Source: Pelagihabitans pacificus
Lineage (GTDB): Bacteria > Bacteroidota > Bacteroidia > Flavobacteriales > Flavobacteriaceae
Length of the DNA: 64,000 nt
Direction: 5' to 3'
NCBI RefSeq assembly: GCF_009371985.2
Contig: NZ_VIKU02000008.1
Location: 37,789 to 101,788, forward strand
Shown: positions 55,737 to 64,000 of the stretch, in pieces
Layout: each line of letters opens with the position of its first letter
Numbering within the stretch: the stretch's first letter is position 1
Translations under genes and position numbers: made by a program
Notes under the pieces: generated by a model
What the model saw: only the letters and a program-made list of their open reading frames with translations
What the model was told of the DNA's origin: nothing
Database searches by the model: none

Positions 55737-56432
55737 CTATTGATCGAACTTCGTAAGCTCGGTGCGAGACATCAAATCGCCATTTTTTTTATACGTCTCC
55801 TGCTTCACCATTCCCACACCTTCTGCCAACCACAGTTTGGTGTTCATTTGTTGTTTGGCACCCATCGTCTCCGAGGTGTTGGTTTCGGTAATGAGATAGC
55901 AATCGAAGGTGCCCGCCGGGGTGGTCACGCTCTCCCTGGTCTCGACCTTTCGATCGGTCATGGCTACATTGATATTCATCGTCATGCCGGTCATGCTCAT
56001 CGCAACCGCTACATTGGCATCGGCCAGTTCTTGCCCAACGCTCAGATCGTTTGGCAGCTCGATATCGGTTCCACTGATGTCCATTTCCATGCCCATATCG
56101 CTGTACTGCTGCATCATCTGACTGGGAAACAACGATTTGTAATCCACTCGGACTACATTATCAAGACAGGTGATGTTGTAATCCGAATTAAAGACTTCCT
56201 TTCCTTTCTTATCGGTAAACCGTAGTTCCATCGTCGCCTTGGTCGCATCTCCTTCCGAAGTGACGTTGGCCACGGTATAGCTCGTTACCCCATCGACCTT
56301 TCCTTTTTTGTTGTAATTGGTATACTCATAGCTGGTTCCCTCGGTCATGGGGTAGAACTTGCTACAATTTTGGCCCCATGCCAGGGAGAACGATGAGGCT
56401 GATACGAGTACGAGTGCAATTAATTTTTTCAT
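55737..56432 (-). CDS. DUF3108-like (TapB-type) periplasmic protein
   Basis: A 231-residue protein from ATG 56432 with a signal peptide (residues 1-20, ending AWGQ); the frame extends to 56468 without reason. FYPMTEGTSYEYTNYNKKGKVDG and TPAGTFDCYLIT (with WLAEGVGMVKQETYK) resemble DUF3108/TapB beta proteins. It probably binds hydrophobic ligands in the envelope. It follows the OmpA-like gene by 84 bp on the same strand and may share its promoter. Confidence 0.75.
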   Translation of the reverse strand: MKKLIALVLVSASSFSLAWGQNCSKFYPMTEGTSYEYTNYNKKGKVDGVTSYTVANVTSEGDATKATMELRFTDKKGKEVFNSDYNITCLDNVVRVDYKSLFPSQMMQQYSDMGMEMDISGTDIELPNDLSVGQELADANVAVAMSMTGMTMNINVAMTDRKVETRESVTTPAGTFDCYLITETNTSETMGAKQQMNTKLWLAEGVGMVKQETYKKNGDLMSRTELTKFDQ

Positions 56433-56516
56433 GGATATACGTTTATTAGTGGGTTTGGATGTAAGCAATACTTCAATTTTTGTCGCTTGGACGATCTTTA
56501 GGGTTTCGGGGCACTA

Positions 56517-57860
56517 TCATGTCTTGATGAATTCGACCCTTCGATTCTGTGCCTTACCGTCGGGGGTGGCATTGTTTCCAACAGGTTCCGTCTCCCCTTT
56601 CCCATCGGTCTGCAGACGGTCGCCGGAAATGTTATAAATAGAAACCAGGGCATTTTTGACGGCTTCCGCACGCTTTTTGGAGAGGGCCAAATTGGCCGCT
56701 TCCTCCCCGTCGGAATCGGTATGCCCGACAATATTGAGCTTCATGGCGGTCTCTTGCTGCAATACCTGGGAAATCTGACGGATAATGCCCATTGATTGCG
56801 GTTGGATGTTGGCCGAACCACTATCGAACAAAATGCCATTGGTAGAAATCTTTCCTTCGGAAATCAATTTTCTTCGAAGATCGACCCCTCCTTCGGCTAC
56901 CTTCAGATTCGTAATAAAAACGCGTTCCTTTCCATCCTTAAGATTGTTCATATGGAATTTGAGGGTACTCAACACAGCTCCTTCAGGGGCAATACGGGGT
57001 ATATCGATATGCTTTTCCTCATTGACCCATAAACGAAAGCGTTGCTTGTTCACGGCAATGGAAACGTGTGGTCGATTCAACACTTCGTCCCTTAGGTCTG
57101 CCTTAACGACACTGTAAATCTCTCTTTTATCATTGATTCGATTCTCCATTGTGATTCCAATAGGAGAGTATTGACAAAAGGGAAGGCTGGCCTGCACAAA
57201 GTTGCTACCCTCTTTGAACTTCTCGTCATCGCTTAAGTAAATGGAAAATTTGGAGGTGGAAGAGGTCCGCCTGTCAAGTCCAACGGTAAAAAGATCAAAT
57301 TCTATGGTATACTCTTCCGGTAAATTGGGTACGTCGGGTAAAAAATAGATATTATAGCCAGAAATCAATTCCAACCATTTTTCAGGGGAATCGTTGACCG
57401 TAACGATTTCACCACCTCCGTTGGTATTCCACTTGGACGGAAAGTCACCCACAAAGTCGTTTTGGAAATCATCGTAGAACATCACCTTGTCGCCGGGAAC
57501 AAAATCGAATTTGCTGTAAACGGTTATCGATTCGGGGTCATTGTCCGCATTCCCCTCGTTTGGCGCACTTGATGAGCCATTGGTATTGTTGTCATTTTGG
57601 TCGCCTTCGTTCGGAGCATCACCCTGTGGGACGGGGCTTTTTCCTTGTTTGCCTTTTTGGCCCGGTTCCAAGATACTATCCAAGGCTGCTTCCGTTTTCT
57701 CGGTGGTTTCCTTCTCGACCCTTCGTTCTACCGCCCGTTCGGCCGCCTTTTCGGCTCTTTTACCCAGTTTTTTGAGAAGCTGGCTATTGGCATTAGGGGC
57801 AAAAGCGAAGAGGAATAACAATAAAAAGCTACATTTTAAAAGTGTTCTACACGTTTTCAT
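56517..57860 (-). CDS. OmpA-family protein
   Basis: A 447-residue protein from ATG 57860 (MKTCRTLLKCSFLLLFLFAFA); the frame to 57902 is not needed. After the signal peptide come a helical and Asn/Gly-rich part (residues about 25-115), then a concanavalin-like beta domain (FYDDFQNDFVGDFPSKW..., about 130-320). The OmpA C-terminal domain is at about 345-447: GHTDSDGEEAANLALSKKRAEAVKNAL with peptidoglycan-binding residues. It links envelope to wall. The ECF-type promoter lies about 100 bp upstream. Confidence 0.88.
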   Translation of the reverse strand: MKTCRTLLKCSFLLLFLFAFAPNANSQLLKKLGKRAEKAAERAVERRVEKETTEKTEAALDSILEPGQKGKQGKSPVPQGDAPNEGDQNDNNTNGSSSAPNEGNADNDPESITVYSKFDFVPGDKVMFYDDFQNDFVGDFPSKWNTNGGGEIVTVNDSPEKWLELISGYNIYFLPDVPNLPEEYTIEFDLFTVGLDRRTSSTSKFSIYLSDDEKFKEGSNFVQASLPFCQYSPIGITMENRINDKREIYSVVKADLRDEVLNRPHVSIAVNKQRFRLWVNEEKHIDIPRIAPEGAVLSTLKFHMNNLKDGKERVFITNLKVAEGGVDLRRKLISEGKISTNGILFDSGSANIQPQSMGIIRQISQVLQQETAMKLNIVGHTDSDGEEAANLALSKKRAEAVKNALVSIYNISGDRLQTDGKGETEPVGNNATPDGKAQNRRVEFIKT

Positions 57861-57956
57861 AGAGATTGATTTTTTTGAATTATCTAAAGATACGGAAATC
57901 ATCTAAATACTTCGTAATCAGTTGATTTGAAGGAAAAAAGAGACGATTTGGCACCT

Positions 57957-57986
57957 ATTTAATGCTTGAAAAATAGAAAGGTTAAC
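57957..57986 (-). promoter_or_regulatory. ECF-type promoter upstream of the OmpA-like gene
   Basis: Minus strand: GTTAACC (57980-57986), 15 bp, then CATTAAAT (57957-57964), the same second box as at 49137. About 97 bp from the ATG. Confidence 0.72.
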
Positions 57987-58062
57987 CTTAAACGGAAGAA
58001 AATTTTTATGGTCGGGCCCCAATCCTGTGCTATTGGTTCTAAATCGTGTATGGTTTACAGTT

Positions 58063-60531
58063 TCAAAAATCTCGATATATCCTGTATACGGTTAAGGAAC
58101 TGTCTTTTTCCTTAGTGACCAAGTCCGGGTTTTTATCACCATCCATATCCGCAAGATCGATCATGGAGTTTCCATAAATAGGGAAGCCGGGAATGGTTTC
58201 TGCTTGGCTATCAAATAGATATATCTTTTCGCTTTGCAGGTCGGTCACGCTGATGTAAATTTTATCATTTACTACAAATATTATAGGCGGGCTATAGACC
58301 CCTAAATCCAAGGTTACTTTTTTACCCCTTATGCTCAGCACATTATCGTTTATGTACACCAAGGTTTTTGAGGTAGCGTCCAAACCATGTTCTGGATTGA
58401 GGTAAAGTGGGGTGCGGGTTACTTTTCCGTTTTGGTCGATCTGGTGCAACACCCCTTTGGTATCGGTGATGGCAAATTGACTTTGATAAAGCAAGATCTC
58501 GTTGGTAGAGAAATCGATAGGCTCTGCCACTTCTACACGAACCGCTCCTTTTCGATTTAGAATTTTTAGGAGGCCGTTCTCCAGTTGAAAGACCAGATGG
58601 TCTTTGTTGCCGATAACCAAATGTTTTGGGGCGTTGAGAACGGGCGCTTCCGATCGGGTGTACGTGAAGCCTTTGACAATTTTTCCTTTTCGATCGTACA
58701 TCGAAATCCGATTGCCTTGGGTGACCACCAGTCGATATTCCCTTTTTTGATCGTAGTCGAATACGGCGAGCGGATTCAGATTACCACCCGGAAAACGTTT
58801 GCAGAGCATTTTCACCTCTTTGCCATTTCTGTCGAGTACCCATAAATGATCGTTAGTTGTAAACGCCAGTTGTAAACGGCCATTCTTAAACAGGTCTACT
58901 TGATGTATCTTGCCCCGTATACGGGCATTCAATGCTTTTTTCCAAAGTATTTTCCCATCCTTTGAAATGAGATAGAGCCGATTTTCCTGATCTTGAACGA
59001 CTACTTCTTTTTGGTTCGTAAGATGATTGATGACAAATTGCGGCCTATTCGCTATTTCTGCCTCCAACTGAACCCGAAATAAGGGCTGTACGCCAAGGCT
59101 TCTCCTCATCGAGCTTGATTTTTGTATGCTGAGATTGGTATGGAAAAAGCCTCCATCGGCCACGACCTGGGTGCTGAATACATATCCCGAGAGCTTCGGC
59201 GTTTTAATTTGCCGGTAAAACTCAGGTTTTAGTTCCTTTTTTATAAGGTTCTCCATGTGCTTTGGACTTCCAATATAAAGAATGGTGGAAGCAGCGGATA
59301 GGTTGTTCTGGGCCGTTTTGTATAATGAACCTTGGTTGAAGGTGGTTCCATTTTTATAATTACTGATAATTTCCCGTAATACCTCGGGATTTTCGGAAAA
59401 TAAAAAGGCGTTTTCCAAAATTACACTGTACCTCGCTTCGAACCCGTCGATGAGGGGTTTAAATCCGTTAGTTAGAAAATCCGTTTTTGAAAGCTCAAGG
59501 ATAGTGGTTCCTTGATGCTCTAGGGCACCTTGGCGCAGTTCGGCCAAAAAGTTGGTAATATCCTCCGATCCATAGGTATTCAGTAAAATGGCCCTATCAC
59601 TCCCGGTATATATGAAGCCTATTTCTTCTACGGCGCTAAATAAGGAATCGGTAACGGGTGAATGTTGCAGATAGTGCTCTTGGTTGTTCGCAAAAACCCG
59701 GTAGTCATTAAAGGAGTAAGACAGCATACCGCTGGCTTGTATTGGTGCAAAAGAGGGGGTAGTATTTGGCAGTGGTTTTGTATTTCGGAACAAGTTCAGG
59801 AAGTTCGAACTTGAATCATTCACAGTGGTCAACCCACCGAGTAATAATTGATTCGGTTCACTATGGATATCCAAAGACATCCAATCCGAAAAGGATGATG
59901 GCTTAAAGCGGGAGTCGTGCGCGACTATCTGGGATAGGAATGAATCGGATTTGTTCAAGCGCACAAACAGTGTGCCGGGTTGATTCGAGTCCGAAACATT
60001 GAAAAGCTTCCTAAAAATAGTGTCGGTGCGATTCTGGCTCTGGGTATCAAGGGCGTTCCTAATAGCGTTTTCGGAAGAGCCGATAAATACCAATTCTTTG
60101 TCAATAGCGCTGTATACCTCCCGGTCTTCAATCATAAATTTTGAGAATCCATTTTCAGAACCCGATCCTTGTTCATATTTGATTCGCAGGCTATCGGTTC
60201 CAAAGATGTTTTCAAGATTTTCCGTTATAAAGAGAAAGTCCATCGGTAGGGTATCGCGTTTTGAAAAAATCAAAATACCCTGTGACTCCGGCCCCATTTG
60301 TTTTAAAAAGGCCAATGATTCGACCATCCGGTGATAAGGGTCGGTTTCAGTCAATCTTCCAACGAATTCGTTGGAAGGGAGGCTATCCATCAAGGACGAA
60401 AGATGATTGATTTTCAGGACTGCAATGCTGTTCGTAGGGATATAATCTGCCAACGTCTTCTTGGCAGTTCTTTCCTTTGCACAGTTAAAGACCAATAGGG
60501 GAAGCAAAAAAACCAAGGATTTAAGCTTCAT
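58063..60531 (-). CDS. Large hypothetical lipoprotein with propeller-like C-terminus
   Basis: An 822-residue lipoprotein (FLLPLLVFNCAKER). About residues 25-500 are a mixed alpha/beta region, with repeats of the form ADYIPTNSIAVLKINHLSSL and DFLTNGFKPLIDGFEARYSVIL, resembling DUF3352-type modules. The last 320 residues are beta-propeller-like (LYLISKDGKILWKKALNARIRGKIHQ, LWVLDRNGKEVK, ISMYDRKGKIVKG, HQIDQNGKVTR). No enzyme motif. Its upstream TAACTTTG box suggests the housekeeping sigma, not the ECF. The neighbour is rnhB. Confidence 0.7.
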   Translation of the reverse strand: MKLKSLVFLLPLLVFNCAKERTAKKTLADYIPTNSIAVLKINHLSSLMDSLPSNEFVGRLTETDPYHRMVESLAFLKQMGPESQGILIFSKRDTLPMDFLFITENLENIFGTDSLRIKYEQGSGSENGFSKFMIEDREVYSAIDKELVFIGSSENAIRNALDTQSQNRTDTIFRKLFNVSDSNQPGTLFVRLNKSDSFLSQIVAHDSRFKPSSFSDWMSLDIHSEPNQLLLGGLTTVNDSSSNFLNLFRNTKPLPNTTPSFAPIQASGMLSYSFNDYRVFANNQEHYLQHSPVTDSLFSAVEEIGFIYTGSDRAILLNTYGSEDITNFLAELRQGALEHQGTTILELSKTDFLTNGFKPLIDGFEARYSVILENAFLFSENPEVLREIISNYKNGTTFNQGSLYKTAQNNLSAASTILYIGSPKHMENLIKKELKPEFYRQIKTPKLSGYVFSTQVVADGGFFHTNLSIQKSSSMRRSLGVQPLFRVQLEAEIANRPQFVINHLTNQKEVVVQDQENRLYLISKDGKILWKKALNARIRGKIHQVDLFKNGRLQLAFTTNDHLWVLDRNGKEVKMLCKRFPGGNLNPLAVFDYDQKREYRLVVTQGNRISMYDRKGKIVKGFTYTRSEAPVLNAPKHLVIGNKDHLVFQLENGLLKILNRKGAVRVEVAEPIDFSTNEILLYQSQFAITDTKGVLHQIDQNGKVTRTPLYLNPEHGLDATSKTLVYINDNVLSIRGKKVTLDLGVYSPPIIFVVNDKIYISVTDLQSEKIYLFDSQAETIPGFPIYGNSMIDLADMDGDKNPDLVTKEKDSSLTVYRIYRDF

Positions 60532-60638
60532 AAGAGGTGTTTGTACAAAGTTATCATATAAAAGTTTTTTTCACCTTATTATCTTCATTAACCTGATCAG
60601 GGGAGCATCTGGAAGTTTGGGGCGAAGAGCTATACTTT

Positions 60639-61235
60639 TTAAAAGTCGAAAGTCAATTGCCCGGGTAGCAAGCGAAAGCTTTGGCGGTGATATTTAGTGA
60701 CCCCATGGGTGCGAATAGCTTCCCGATGTTCTTTGGTGGGGTAACCTTTGTTCTGTTTCCAATTATATACGGGAAATTCCTCATGTATCCGTTCCATGTA
60801 GGCATCCCTATAGGTTTTTGCCAACACCGATGCCCCTGCAATACTCATGAATTTACTATCGCCCTTGACGATACACTCAAAAGGGATCTTCCCATAGGAT
60901 TTGAATCGATTGCCGTCGACGAGAATAAGTTTTGGTGAAGGTTGCAGCTGGGCAATCGCCTGATGCATAGCCAAGATGGACGCATTTAGAATATTGATTT
61001 CATCGATTTTATCCGGAAAAATATGGGCCACGCCATAGGTGACGGCCTCCTGTTCCAATAAAGGCCTAAGGGCGGTTCTTTTAAATTCGGATAATTGTTT
61101 GGAATCATTGAGTACTTCGTTCTCGAAGGACTGGGGCAACATAATTGCGGCCGCGGTCACCGGACCGGCAAGACAACCCCTACCGGCCTCATCCGTACCG
61201 GCTTCTTCAACTATCTTAAAAAATGATTTAAGCAA
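60639..61235 (-). CDS. rnhB: Ribonuclease HII
   Basis: A 198-residue enzyme. [22 protein letters not shown] carries the first catalytic Asp and Glu (DEAGRG). [41 protein letters not shown] supplies the other acids, and [20 protein letters not shown] is the family end. It removes ribonucleotides from DNA and RNA-DNA hybrids. It is divergent from the porin gene. Confidence 0.96.
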   Translation of the reverse strand: MLKSFFKIVEEAGTDEAGRGCLAGPVTAAAIMLPQSFENEVLNDSKQLSEFKRTALRPLLEQEAVTYGVAHIFPDKIDEINILNASILAMHQAIAQLQPSPKLILVDGNRFKSYGKIPFECIVKGDSKFMSIAGASVLAKTYRDAYMERIHEEFPVYNWKQNKGYPTKEHREAIRTHGVTKYHRQSFRLLPGQLTFDF

Positions 61236-61382
61236 TGATTGTTCGAATGATAATTACGAATATAATCCAATTCAATGGAAAAGGGTTTATGTCCATCGTG
61301 GGCCTTGTCTTTGAAACAACCTGAAAAATTTCACATTTTATTACGAACAAAAAAATTTAACTTTACCCCCGTAATCCGCTTT

Positions 61383-63386
61383 ATGAAATATCTCCTTCTA
61401 TCGGTTTTGTTCTTTCTCAGTATGCCGCTCCTTGCCCAGGAAGATTCCCTTCCACCTGGTAAAAAGTCCGGTAAAGCAGTCAGATTTGGAAAGACCAAGC
61501 CCGAGTCGAATACCAGGAGTGAAAAGGAGAAAGAACCCGAGATTACTATTAAGGACTACAAGATTATTTCCCATGCCCGCGACACCACGTTTCTGGATAC
61601 CACCCTTACCATTCAAAAAGAATATAAGTACAATTTTTTAAGGCGCGACGATTTTGAGTTGATGCCTTTTGCTAACGTGGGTCAACCTTATAACAGGCTG
61701 GGATTGAATTTTGAACGATGGCAAATGTATCCTTCTCTTGGGGCCAAGGCCAAACATTTCAACTATTTCGAGCTACAGGACATTAATTACTACAATGTGG
61801 CCACCCCGATGACCGATATTTTTTTCAAGACTACTTTCGAACAAGGACAAATGTTGGATGCCATGCTCACCTTCAATACCTCCCGTAGATTGAATTTCTC
61901 CATCGCCTACAAGGGCTTTAGGTCTTTGGGTAAGTATCGTTTTAATCAAGCGCAGTCAGGTAATTTCCGAACTACCACGAATTACGAGAGCAAGAACAAA
62001 CGGTATAGTCTTAGGGCGCATGTCACGGCGCAAAACATTGAGACGGAGGAAAATGGCGGTCTCGCATTTAGCGAGGACCAATTTGTAAATGGGGGATCCG
62101 ATTTTTCCGATCGGGCAAAGTTGGAAATAAGGTTCGACAATGCCGACAACCAAGTATTGGGAAAACGGTATTTCTTAGACCATCAATATAAAGTGCTTCG
62201 AAAACGGAAAGATTCCAGTATTACGGAAAAAACCTCCCTGGCCATTGGTCATGAGTTCAATTATGAAACCAAATATTATGTCTATTCCCAGGAAGAACAG
62301 GACGACTATTACGGTGACTCATTTTTGACTGCCATTAATGATAAGGCCATTTTAAAGACAATGTACAATCAGTTCAATGCCACTTTTTACAATTCGGTCT
62401 TGGGAAGGCTGCAAGGGAATATTAGTCTTTATAATTATAACTACTATTTCGATAGTCTTCTAATTACGGAGGACGAATTGATTGAAAATCAACTAAAAGG
62501 GGAGGAGATAGCAGTCGGAGCCGATTATGAAAAGAGAATCAAAGGTTTTGATATCGAGGGGTCTTTTAGATATACCGTATCCGGGAAACTTACCGGTACT
62601 ATATTGGATGCTTCCGCAGGCTACGAATTGAACGAGAATAATCGATTTCGGGTCGCGATTCATTCGTCGGCCAACCTGCCTAATTTTAATTTTCTGCTCT
62701 ACCAGAGCGATTATCGAAATTATAACTGGCAGAACTCCGACACTTTTGAAAATGAGCGGGTGAGCAGTCTGAAATTTGACCTTGAATCAAAGTTGCTGGG
62801 TAACCTTACTGCCAAGTACACCAGATTGGACAATTATGCCTATTTCGCCCCTGATTTCGATACGGCTACCGAGGAACAAGTAACGGCCGGTCTTGACAAC
62901 GCTATTATCAAGCCTTTTCAGGAAACCAATAGTGTCAATTATATCAAACTAAAGTATTTTAAGGAGTTTAGGCTGGGAAAATTTGCATTGGCCAATACGT
63001 TGATGTACCAGAACGTATCACAGACCAATCAAGTGGTTAATCTGCCGGAAATGGTAACCAGAAACACATTGTACTTCTCTTCCGACGTATTCAAAAAGGC
63101 CATGTATATTCAGACAGGGGTAACCTTTAAGTATTTTAGCGAGTATACTATGAATGCGTATAATCCTGTTTTGGGGGAGTTCTACATTCAGAACAGTGAA
63201 AAATTTGGAGGATACCCCTTGCTCGATTTCTTCATCAATGCAAGGGTACAACAGACAAGGATTTATTTGAAAGCGGAACACTTCAATTCCGGTTTTGGCG
63301 AGACCGATAACTACTTTGCAGCACCGGATTACCCTTATCGTGACTTCGTCATTCGGTTTGGGCTGGTGTGGAATTTTTTCTCTTAA
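61383..63386 (+). CDS. Putative outer membrane porin
   Basis: A 667-residue protein from ATG 61383 (MKYLLLSVLFFLSMPLLAQED), with a signal peptide at 1-19; the frame start at 61275 lies inside the divergent region. A short basic linker precedes a long run of amphipathic beta strands rich in Tyr and Asn (for example FNYFELQDINYYNVATPMTDIFFKTTFEQGQ). The last strand ends YRDFVIRFGLVWNFFS, with the terminal Phe-x usual for barrels. It matches the 'putative porin' family of Bacteroidota. Confidence 0.85.
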   Translation: MKYLLLSVLFFLSMPLLAQEDSLPPGKKSGKAVRFGKTKPESNTRSEKEKEPEITIKDYKIISHARDTTFLDTTLTIQKEYKYNFLRRDDFELMPFANVGQPYNRLGLNFERWQMYPSLGAKAKHFNYFELQDINYYNVATPMTDIFFKTTFEQGQMLDAMLTFNTSRRLNFSIAYKGFRSLGKYRFNQAQSGNFRTTTNYESKNKRYSLRAHVTAQNIETEENGGLAFSEDQFVNGGSDFSDRAKLEIRFDNADNQVLGKRYFLDHQYKVLRKRKDSSITEKTSLAIGHEFNYETKYYVYSQEEQDDYYGDSFLTAINDKAILKTMYNQFNATFYNSVLGRLQGNISLYNYNYYFDSLLITEDELIENQLKGEEIAVGADYEKRIKGFDIEGSFRYTVSGKLTGTILDASAGYELNENNRFRVAIHSSANLPNFNFLLYQSDYRNYNWQNSDTFENERVSSLKFDLESKLLGNLTAKYTRLDNYAYFAPDFDTATEEQVTAGLDNAIIKPFQETNSVNYIKLKYFKEFRLGKFALANTLMYQNVSQTNQVVNLPEMVTRNTLYFSSDVFKKAMYIQTGVTFKYFSEYTMNAYNPVLGEFYIQNSEKFGGYPLLDFFINARVQQTRIYLKAEHFNSGFGETDNYFAAPDYPYRDFVIRFGLVWNFFS

Positions 63387-63731
63387 AGTATATATTGGCA
63401 ACCATGACCAGTTTCTTGACCGGCTCGGATCGGGATGGTTTCAAATGATGGGAAAAGGGAATACTGGTTTCATAGCAATATGAATTTCGGGAAATTAAAA
63501 AGATAAATTGGTTTTGGGATCTATTTTACCCAGTAACCATTAATATTTTATTCGTTTTCAGAATGTTAGATTACTACTTCTGTCGTTTTGTGATGTATAA
63601 CTGTCTTTCCGGGACAGCGGAATTGTTGTGAAATCGAATTTTTTAAGATATTTTTTTGAGTCCTTAACATGTTAATTATCAGATTATTGGACCTATTTCG
63701 GAAAAGCTTTTCAAAAAAAAATAGATAACTA

Positions 63732-63762
63732 TTGTGTAAGCAAAAAAACCCTCTTATATTTG
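63732..63762 (+). promoter_or_regulatory. rRNA operon promoter
   Basis: TTG (63732-63734), 20 bp, then TATATTTG (63755-63762), a full match to the Bacteroidota -33/-7 pattern. It is preceded by A/T tracts that may act as an UP element. Confidence 0.7.
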
Positions 63763-63847
63763 CACCCGCTTTGGGGCTATGAGGGGGACGATGAAGGGGA
63801 TTGCCCGGGCGAGTTTGGTAGTTCATTGACAGATTGTAAAGACAACG

Positions 63848-63886
63848 GGCCCGGTCCCGCCGCCGATGGGCGGCTTTGACCGGGCC
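63848..63886 (+). promoter_or_regulatory. Stem-loop in the rRNA leader
   Basis: GGCCCGGTC (63848-63856) pairs with GACCGGGCC (63878-63886); inside, CCGCC (63857-63861) pairs with GGCGG (63869-63873). It is a strong hairpin with no T-run, so a processing or antitermination element is more likely than a terminator. Confidence 0.6.
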
Positions 63887-63964
63887 TCAAGAGAATTTGA
63901 ACCGGGCGAGACGGGGCCGGGACGGGTTTTTCGGAGTGGGCACTTGTACTTATATAAGAATCGA

Positions 63965-64000
63965 CAATGAAGAGTTTGATCCTGGCTCAGGATGAACGCT
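63965..64000 (+). rRNA. 16S ribosomal RNA, 5' end only
   Basis: The sequence AGAGTTTGATCCTGGCTCAG, the universal 16S start, is at 63971-63990 and continues GATGAACGCT. The 5' end is placed a few bases earlier by comparison with the usual mature end. The gene runs off the window. Confidence 0.97.

Larger units (their letters stand above)
63387..63964. other. Upstream and leader region of an rRNA operon
   Basis: No protein gene is seen. The first 330 bp have no feature I recognise. From about 63730 a strong promoter and a GC-rich leader precede the 16S gene. GTAGTTCATTGACAGATTG at about 63818 is typical of Bacteroidota rRNA leaders. Confidence 0.75.

Noticed and set aside
60540..60640. ECF-type promoter before the 822-residue lipoprotein
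   Set aside because: GGTTAATG is similar to the first box, but no CAT(T)AAA lies at the right distance; a TAACTTTG box suggests the housekeeping sigma factor.

Overview
The window is a contiguous chromosomal segment of a Bacteroidota genome, most likely a marine member of the Flavobacteriaceae. Evidence for this: promoters of the Bacteroidota type (TAnnTTTG, for example before the rRNA operon and before the lrp-like and fur-like genes), many lipoproteins of the MK(K/T)...SC type, and families concentrated in this phylum (GSCFA, DUF4230, DUF3291, DUF4136, putative porin, DUF5522-like CC...CxxC protein). There is no phage, insertion sequence or CRISPR array. The genus cannot be fixed from the window alone.

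Layout. 1-4 kb: end of a TerC-like gene, two adjacent secreted Cys/His papain-like proteins, and an alpha/beta hydrolase. 3.9-4.3 kb: initiator tRNA with a 150-bp partial duplication that carries its terminator. 4.4-16.7 kb: Na+/alanine symporter, era and der GTPases, a minus-strand envelope operon (M23 peptidase, MerR, LemA, two TPM proteins), alaS, a TPR lipoprotein, GSCFA and DUF4230. 16.9-26.5 kb: DinB-like and CE15-like proteins, phenylalanine hydroxylase with DUF3291 and a divergent Lrp/AsnC regulator, DUF4136, small proteins, PLP deaminase, GH73-LysM protein and hemL. 26.7-36.6 kb: a MarR-controlled membrane-protein operon, two paralogous micro-proteins flanking a Spy-like protein, a large zinc metalloprotease, and a Fur-like regulator followed by a P1B-4-type metal ATPase. 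36.6-46.2 kb: DASS transporter, DUF1501 and PSD1-type cytochrome pair, lysS, PMP3-like peptide, lipoprotein and lipB.

46.2-58 kb is the most interesting part. An ECF sigma factor gene is followed by a membrane protein that looks like an anti-sigma factor with periplasmic TPRs. Its stop codon overlaps the stop codon of a convergent secreted CHAT-TPR caspase-like protein. Around this core lie genes for secreted and lipid-anchored proteins (collagen-like, CARDB-like, Kelch, six-blade-type propeller, coiled-coil, OmpA-like). Six of the transcription units, including the sigma gene itself, carry the same bipartite element, GTTAACC-N15/16-CAT(T)AAA. A seventh unit has a degenerate copy. I read this as a self-contained, autoregulated ECF regulon that remodels the cell surface, with a periplasmic CHAT protease as a candidate input.

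58-64 kb: a large lipoprotein, rnhB, a putative porin, and the promoter, leader and first bases of a 16S rRNA gene running off the right edge.
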